Shown here piece by piece: positions 57,662-64,000 of a stretch of 64,000 nt of DNA. The notes below the pieces were generated by a model. The model was not told the origin of the DNA. It ran no database searches and worked only from the letters and a program-made list of their open reading frames with translations. The stretch comes from Yamagishiella unicocca (lineage: Eukaryota > Chlorophyta > Chlorophyceae > Chlamydomonadales > Volvocaceae), in NCBI GenBank assembly GCA_003116995.1, contig BDSL01000048.1, positions 1-64,000 on the forward strand, given 5' to 3'. Every line of letters starts with the position of its first letter. Positions within the stretch are counted from its first letter, which is position 1. A program made the position numbers and the translations under genes.

Positions 57662-60600
57662 TTACCACCCAAAGAAGCGAACCTTCTGGCTCACGAGCGT
57701 CTTGGTCTTCTCCGCTCCCTGGATGGCCGCCTCCTCCACCTCCACAACCTCCGCCACAGCGTGACCCACCGCCTTGGTGATGGCGCTGCCGTACGCCTGC
57801 TGCATCTCCGCCACCGCGGTCACCAGGTCGGTATATGCCCGGTTGATGGTCACATTAGGCTGATCGCTGGAGTACAGCTCCCGAACGGCCTCCTGCACGG
57901 GCGAATGGGTCAAGTCCAGGAGCATCTCACAGGGGCGCAGTTGTGCGAACAAGCCATGGCTACTTCTTGGCGGCGACCGTGTCAGCAATGCTGCTTTGGG
58001 TTTCCATCAACACGCTCAGGAGCTGCAGTTGCCGCAGTTGTAATCTTGGCCTTGGGTACGTCGTGGTTCACAGCGATGTCCGCCAACAGTGAATGCACAC
58101 CGTGTGCCGTGCGGAACAGCTACCACTCTGTGCCTACCAAATACTACCCACCCACCTGAATGGCCGGAAGCGGCTCAGAACCGTTGCTCTCCAGCGTCTT
58201 GCTCACCGATTGCTCAGCACGAGCAACGGCGGCTGCAGAAGGGGCGTGTGGCGAGGCAACGCCACGAAGGCGGGGAGGAAAGTTTGATGATGTGCAATGG
58301 GCGAGAAGGGTGCCGTGCGTGGCAGCAGAATGCCCGGTGAGAAGCCGCCATTTCCTCGAAGTGCCCCCAGCCTGCTGCATTACACCTTTGCAGGCAGCAT
58401 AAGGTTTTTCTTTGGCCTCCTTCCTTCACTGCCCACGCTGCTCACCCTCCATCTTATTGAATTCGCGCTGCAGCTGGCGGTCATCGTCCATTAGGGCAGA
58501 CAGCGCGGAGGCGGCAGGGTTGGACTCTGCGGTCAGTAGCGGAATGGGAGGAGAGGAAGGGTCTCTGAAACACGCTACATGTGCAAGTGTTTATGGTTGG
58601 TCTAAGGAGTGGCTTGATCACTTCGACTGGTGAACGACATAGGGGTTCCGAGCCCTGGCAGCGGCTAACATGCCACAGCAGGAAGAACCGACCAGTGTAA
58701 GAATAGTGAATCTCCTGCCCGTCCTCCACGCCAAGACGAGGCATCCAATGCAGGCTTACATATTCCGGGCAGAGACCTGATCCTCCTGCCCTGTCATGCC
58801 CAGCGTACCAACTATCTGGCCCCTTGGCCCCCGATAAACCGCTCCCGCTCCTCCTGCACCTACCAATTGTTGCCAGCAGCTCCTGGCTATCCTCCAGCAG
58901 CTCCACCGCCGTGCCCATTGCCACCAGCGCGGATTTACCCGAGGACACCACGCCAACCTGGGACGGAGCGGGGAGAAGAGTGTGCGTGTGTGTGGCAACC
59001 AAAAGGAAAGATTCGCCAGGTGCCGCCAACGACCTGTGGATAGGGCAGATGCTGCCCGATCGAGTGCCCTAGCCGCGCCGGGAGATGGTCGTTGGGCGGC
59101 TGCTGGGACCAGCAGAGACGTTGCTTAGCGACAATACCCTCTCCGAATCGCCATCACGGCCATCATCGCGGCCGCCGCCAGCTCATCTAGCTTACCCTTC
59201 GCGTGTTCGTGGTCTCTAAGCCGCCGTCCAGGTAACTCACATTGTTTAACGCAACACCTAAACTTCATGACTGGCCAACAGGACGCTGCCATCGCAATTT
59301 ATCGCAACCTCGCTCCCACCTCTCCCGTCGCGTCCGCTTCCCGCGTCTCGCTCCGGGCAGCACGCGCCGCGTCCTCCGCTGCCTGCTTTGCCGCATCCGC
59401 CACCGCCAGCACCGCCTCCTCGCCGCGCGCTGCCAGCGCACCCATCATCTGCTGCCTCCGCCGTAGCTCAGTTGCCAGCTCGTCGCGCGCCTCAACCTAA
59501 GCAGACAATGGGCAGGTGCATTACATAACGAAGAGTGCCACTCGGGGGGGAGCGGAATGCTGCACCAAAACAGGGTATGCCTCCATGCAGACGGGTTTGA
59601 TGCCGGCTTAGCATTTGCCCGACATTACTGCATATGGTACCAGCTTTCGGTTCGAATGCAAGAAGCCCGACATAAATTTCGCATTTTTGCTGTGATCTGG
59701 CTCTGCCGCAAAACACTGCCCACCTCACTGCCTTGACCCTTGCGCCTCGCCAGCTCCTCCACCACCCGGTCCTCCCCCGCTAAGCGGTCCAGGAAGGCCT
59801 CATTGTTAACTAGAGCGGAAATGAATTGCTCGTTGCGGATGAGGGCAGCCACAAGCGTCTGCGGTGAGCGAACGATAGGGGGAGGGGCGGATGCAGTCTG
59901 AGGTGAGAAGTCCCTTTAGGGTAGGCAGCTTCAGCAGGCATGACATACGGTTATGAAGCATCCGGAGTAAAGGCGGCCGCACATGCAAGGATGGGACATG
60001 GGAGAGTCGGCGAGGTGTTGGTGCGACGCAGGTTCTTCGTTCTGCGGACGTACCTTAATGTCGGTGTTTGGGTTGATGGCGGGCATTGCGGGCATGTCCA
60101 TGCTTATGACTGGGCTCGCGACAGCGGGCTCCGCGGGCACGTCAGCCGCAACAACCGCAATCGGAGTTGCGGCCTCCACAGCAGGTTCCTCCAATGCTTC
60201 TAGGATTGCGGGTGCGGCCGCAATCTCGGCGGTTGGCACAGCGATTAAGGCTACAGCGCTGCTGCTGGACTCAGCGACACCAGTGGCGGCTTCAGCAACG
60301 AGAGCTACGCCTGCGGATACCGTTGGAGGGAGGAGGTGTCAGGGGAAACCGCATGCATTCGAGGGAACATATGACAGCATGTCAAAGGTATGGCGCCGAT
60401 AGCGAACACACGCACAACGGATGTATATTTCTGCGCAGATATTTCTGCGCAGAGGTCATACATGACTCATACACACCTGGTCCATCAATAGCAGACAGCT
60501 CCGTTAGCGAACCCGCAGCCTGCACGTGATGTCACAGAGGAAGCGTTACGTCGCTACATACCGGCAGTTACCACCAATGAGTACCCCTAGAGACAAGTTA

Positions 60601-60967
60601 GAGATAAACCGCATATCTGCGCTTGTCATTTGCCTGATTGCGGGTGCACGGTGGCCGTCTACAAAGGAGTTTACGACAAATATGGCAACACCGACAGACT
60701 GCCGACCTGCAGAGTAAGAAGCGCCTCCTCGGGAACTTCAGCCCATGCCAAATTTGCAGCAACCAGGTGCGCGATGACACCAGAAAGTCCAGCAGCGACT
60801 GGGCCCATTTTCCTTGCTGAGAGCTGTTTGCCCGCTGAGCGCGAGGACGTCGCTGCCAACGCGGGGTCGGCGACTGCTGCACGAGCATGAACATGGCGCC
60901 TTGAACGCGCACATGATGGCTTGACAGCGGCCTTCTGCGCTCCGTGCAAGCAAGTAGGTCCGAGCAT
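57662..60967 (-). CDS. Unrecognised coiled-coil protein with lumen-type leader
   Basis: Exons 60967-60707, 60519-60477, 60310-60054, 59858-59724, 59496-59320, 58957-58864, 58526-58446, 58232-58156, 58119-58012 and 57892-57662 join in phase to give 487 aa. Residues 1-53 are basic/Ser/Ala-rich like a chloroplast transit peptide. A hydrophobic segment (54-76) ends in AWA before EVPEE, the A-x-A pattern of thylakoid processing peptidase, so I infer lumen delivery. An Ala/Pro/Val-rich linker (about 88-187) and helical, charged, coiled-coil-prone segments (such as VEARDELATELRRRQQMMG) follow; the end is KVRFFGW. An extra exon near 59215-59150 (DHEHAKGKLDEL) is possible with a different exon-5 donor. 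No family was recognised. Confidence 0.65.
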
Positions 60968-62460
60968 CTTCTCGTTTCGCGCGCTTTGTGCTTGTAATGT
61001 ATGCACAACAGCAAGACGTTTAGCAAGACATGTACCTGGCAATTTGGACAGATATTACTTATGACGCATAAGTTGGGTGGTCGGCTTTAAACGTTGGTGG
61101 CTTACGACAAACCCTACCACGGTGAGCGACCCAAATCATTGCATCGTTCGGAGCATGTAAGTGCAACCTCGAGACAATGTAAGCTGATTCAGATTGTTAT
61201 AATCGCCATCAGGGACGATCCATGGCGGTCTACAAACATGCCACTTGGCTTCCGTGCCCCGATTTGCCATGCGCCATGATGCACAGGGTTGCGCCCGCTG
61301 CGCGTAAAAGAATGAAACCGTATGAACGCACGCTGCAAATATGCATGCGGCAGATAACTTACACAATCCGTGACTTCGTCCTGCTTATCGTCATGAAGCA
61401 GGTGCCTATGCCCCTACGACCCCTGGCGACGATAAGCGGACGATGAGACAGCTAACAAACAACGTCGTGCATTCCTTTGGGTATTGGCATGAGCACACGC
61501 ACCTGCATTGCTAACTGTAAACCCGTCCTCCGACGGTAAGCCATAAAGCCACTCCGTCGTCCAGCCACATACACCCCGCAATTTTCAGCGGCCAAGGCAG
61601 GCTTTCCAAAGCAGGGACTTAGCCGCCGCCCGGATCGACCTCGCATAGGTATAACCCGCTTCCAATCCCACAGCCGCGAACGACGCTTGCAGTAGGAGCC
61701 TGCATACTGCTAACCCATGGTAGATACAAGAAACGTGTGTTGACACAAATTCATTTTAGTTCAGCATGACACTATCCTGTCATGCAGCTAAACCCGGTCG
61801 TTGGTTTGGGGGCTCAGCGCTTGCACAAAACAGTTCCCGTTAACAACATACAACAGCGTTTCGCTGGTACTGCACCCACGTGCACACTGCGCACGTATGG
61901 ACGCTCAAAGGTCGAGAACGAACCAGGACTGAGACGTGGGCGCCATTTTGCCCTCGCCCAGCGAGGCCCAGCGCTTCCTAACAACCAGAGCCAACACGCG
62001 GCCCCCTAGTGCCTGCCCTAGCTTCCAACCATGAAGTGGAGAAAAGGGAGACCTGACTCGAACAGTATGGCAAAAGGTATTCCGCGCACAGCGGCGATGA
62101 GCAGCCGTGCAAAAAAGAAAGGTCTGTTTTCGACAAAAGGATGAGCGATAGGCCGCGCGCCGTAGGACAAAAACCTGTCAGCGCGACGACGGCATTCGAC
62201 TGCCCCAGGCCCCAAGCCCATCGCGCTTACCAACGAGGGTCAGAGGGGGTGAGGCAGAGGTGTGCGAGTTCCGAGGATTCAGGCCCAACCTAACCTGGAA
62301 CGCCACCACGCGGTGGCGACGAATCCGGGGAACCTGCCGAGTACAGTCAGTCGCTGCAGCACTGCCGGGAAGAACAGCCCTGGTACGTGCCCCTGTTGCG
62401 CACCAGCTCATTTTCGCGTCTGCTCCTCGCAGCCGCAGCCTCGACCCCCGGGCGGTGTCC
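60968..62460. other. Intergenic region upstream of the lumen-leader gene
   Basis: It is presumed to hold that gene's promoter. No gene or repeat was recognised. The right part may contain 3'-UTR or a last exon of the next minus-strand gene. Confidence 0.4.
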
Positions 62461-64000
62461 TCAAAACTTCATGTTCAACGGTGGGAGCTGCCTGATCGCC
62501 ACTTTCATGGTAATGGTGAGAAGAGCGGGCAGAGGCCCCGAATCGGCTGCTGGGGGAGGTTGGCGTAGGGTTGGATGTGGGGGAACGTGCCCAGGCGTCA
62601 CTGCGGCACCTACACCGGGCCCCGGCAGCTGCACCAGCAGCACCGGGTGCCGCATCTCAATACCCTGCGGACAACACACGCGGCGAGGGACAGATCCCGT
62701 GTACGGCATCAACAAGCTGCCATGGCAAGGTCAGGAAGGGAGGCCCGCTTTCCAGTGGGACAGCACACGCCTTCGCCGTCCAGGCGCTCGAACCTTGGGC
62801 GCCTTTCCGCCCTGTCCGTGCGCTGCTGTGGCCACTACCATGCTGGCAAGTCCCAGCGCCTTACACAGCAACCCGTTGGGCTGTGGCTCCACTGCACGGA
62901 CTTTCCGCCGCTTGTCTTGCAGAGACTCGGAGGATTCATGTCGCCCCAGGCCCCCTGCTGCACTCCTCCGCCCCGAGCAGCCTACCTGCATGTTGAGCAC
63001 CAGGCTGCTGAAGAACCACCTCAGACCCTCAGCCACCAGCCCTGCGGCGGGGTCAGACTCGTCGCCCAGCAAGCCGGCGCTGGCAGCACTGACAGCCGCC
63101 GCGCCGGCTGGGGCAACCGTCATCGTCTGAAGCCGTGACGAGGAAGCCGCGGCGCCGCTGCCGGCCGTAGCAGCAGCGTTCACCTGCTCATCGGCACTGC
63201 CCATGGACGCAAAGCTCCCCGTGGTGTATAGTGCTGCGGCAGTTGCGCCCTCCGGCACAACCCTCCTGGCTGAGACTGCCAGCTGCTCCAGGGTGTTGGA
63301 GGCCACTTTGAGGGAGCCAGGGCGCGCTGCGGCGGCCTGCAGCGGCGGGGTGATCATGGTAACTGCGTAGCGCTCGCCGTTGCCCGCCCAGATGCCCTGG
63401 TAGGTGATCACGCCGCGGCCGGTCGCGGGGTCGAGACGGACGCTGGCGGTGTTGCGGTCAAAAATGAACTCGTAACCCTGCACGCGGACAGTACGGGGGG
63501 GGGGGCGCGACGGCATTGGGGACACAAGCTCGCAAGCGCAAGACCCGACAAGGGCGCCGTGGCCATTGCCCTGGTTAGGGACCAGATGGTTATGCTGGTC
63601 GGATTCAACACCTGAGGTTCTCATTCGCCGTTCCTGTTACCTGCACAGCCAGAACGTGCGAGATATCACTGCCCTCCTGTGCCCTGCCCTGCTGTGCCCT
63701 GCCCTGCAGCCGCAAGCCGCGCCGGTATTGGGACTGTACAGTGTATGAGCAGTGCACCCTTGTTGACGCCTTCACCTGACACCAGCTATCAAATCAACAC
63801 GTCATTACACGGTCCCACCACCAACCCTGCATCCCGACCCCAAGCCCCTTCAGGAGCCCTTCCGAGCATCTACGCATGCCTTGCAACGCCATGCAGAGTG
63901 CTTGCCCTGATCGTCCGTCCGATCGATCCAGGCCGCCCCCTCCACCTTAATGGCCTTCGCCGCCGCCGTCAGCATGATGGGGTGCACCATGAAGTTGGCT
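62461..64000 (-). CDS. Partial gene, unrecognised product, running off the right edge
   Basis: Three exon-like blocks can be read. The one at about 63930-63999 (ANFMVHPIMLTAAAKAIKVE...) continues beyond the window. The second, 63477-62986, is 164 codons with an acceptor GTGCAG before GYEFIFDRNTASVRLDP and a donor after LVLNMQ. The third starts at 62664 (GIEMRHPVLLVQLPGPG) and is open to 62461. Exons 2 and 3 join in phase 0. The link from the first block to the second is not resolved. The second has a beta-rich beginning (VRLDPATGRGVITYQGIW) and an Ala/Ser-rich middle. The true 3' end is uncertain because a GTAGGT donor lies within the third block. I do not recognise the family. Confidence 0.5.

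Overview
The window is a piece of nuclear DNA from a green alga, most likely a chlorophycean of the Chlamydomonas/Volvox type. The evidence is an embedded telomere tract of CCCTAAAA units (TTTTAGGG on the other strand, the Chlamydomonas-type telomere), genes cut by many short GT-AG introns, a TGTAA polyadenylation signal after the best-defined gene, GC-rich coding exons, and plastid genes (an ELIP-type light-harvesting-like protein and a plastid glycerol-3-phosphate acyltransferase).

Positions 1-24230 are a head-to-tail array of a 10,001-bp subtelomeric-type unit, present about 2.4 times. Position 9919 corresponds to 19920, and the comparable parts of copies 2 and 3 differ by one substitution that I noticed. 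Each full unit holds an interstitial telomere tract, a 202-codon minus-strand ORF, a 288-bp LINE 3' end, two small families of terminal-inverted-repeat elements, two large internal duplications (one a G-rich minisatellite that reads as polyproline on the minus strand), a pair of adjacent 14-bp palindromes, and a run of diverged ~0.5-kb modules. The C-rich telomere strand reads left to right, so the chromosome end should lie to the left. The first ~6 kb differ from copy 2 almost only by small deletions (net 83 bp), which looks like an unpolished assembly edge.

Positions 24231-34000 are gene-poor and retroelement-rich: a 5'-truncated LINE (26940-29229) whose 3' UTR is the same sequence found inside every 10-kb unit, further T/G-rich LINE-tail-like stretches, and a 21-bp minisatellite (32429-32770).

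Positions 34040-64000 carry the genes. They are an ELIP (minus, 3 exons), a very large SAC3/GANP-type mRNA-export factor (plus, 26 exons in one continuous 1862-codon reading frame), plastid GPAT (minus, 2 exons), ribosomal protein P2 (plus, 5 exons), an unrecognised protein with a bipartite thylakoid-lumen-like leader (minus, 10-11 exons), and exons of an unrecognised gene running off the right edge (minus). Exon models were spliced by hand from reading-frame continuity and GT-AG signals. No RNA genes or CRISPR arrays were found.
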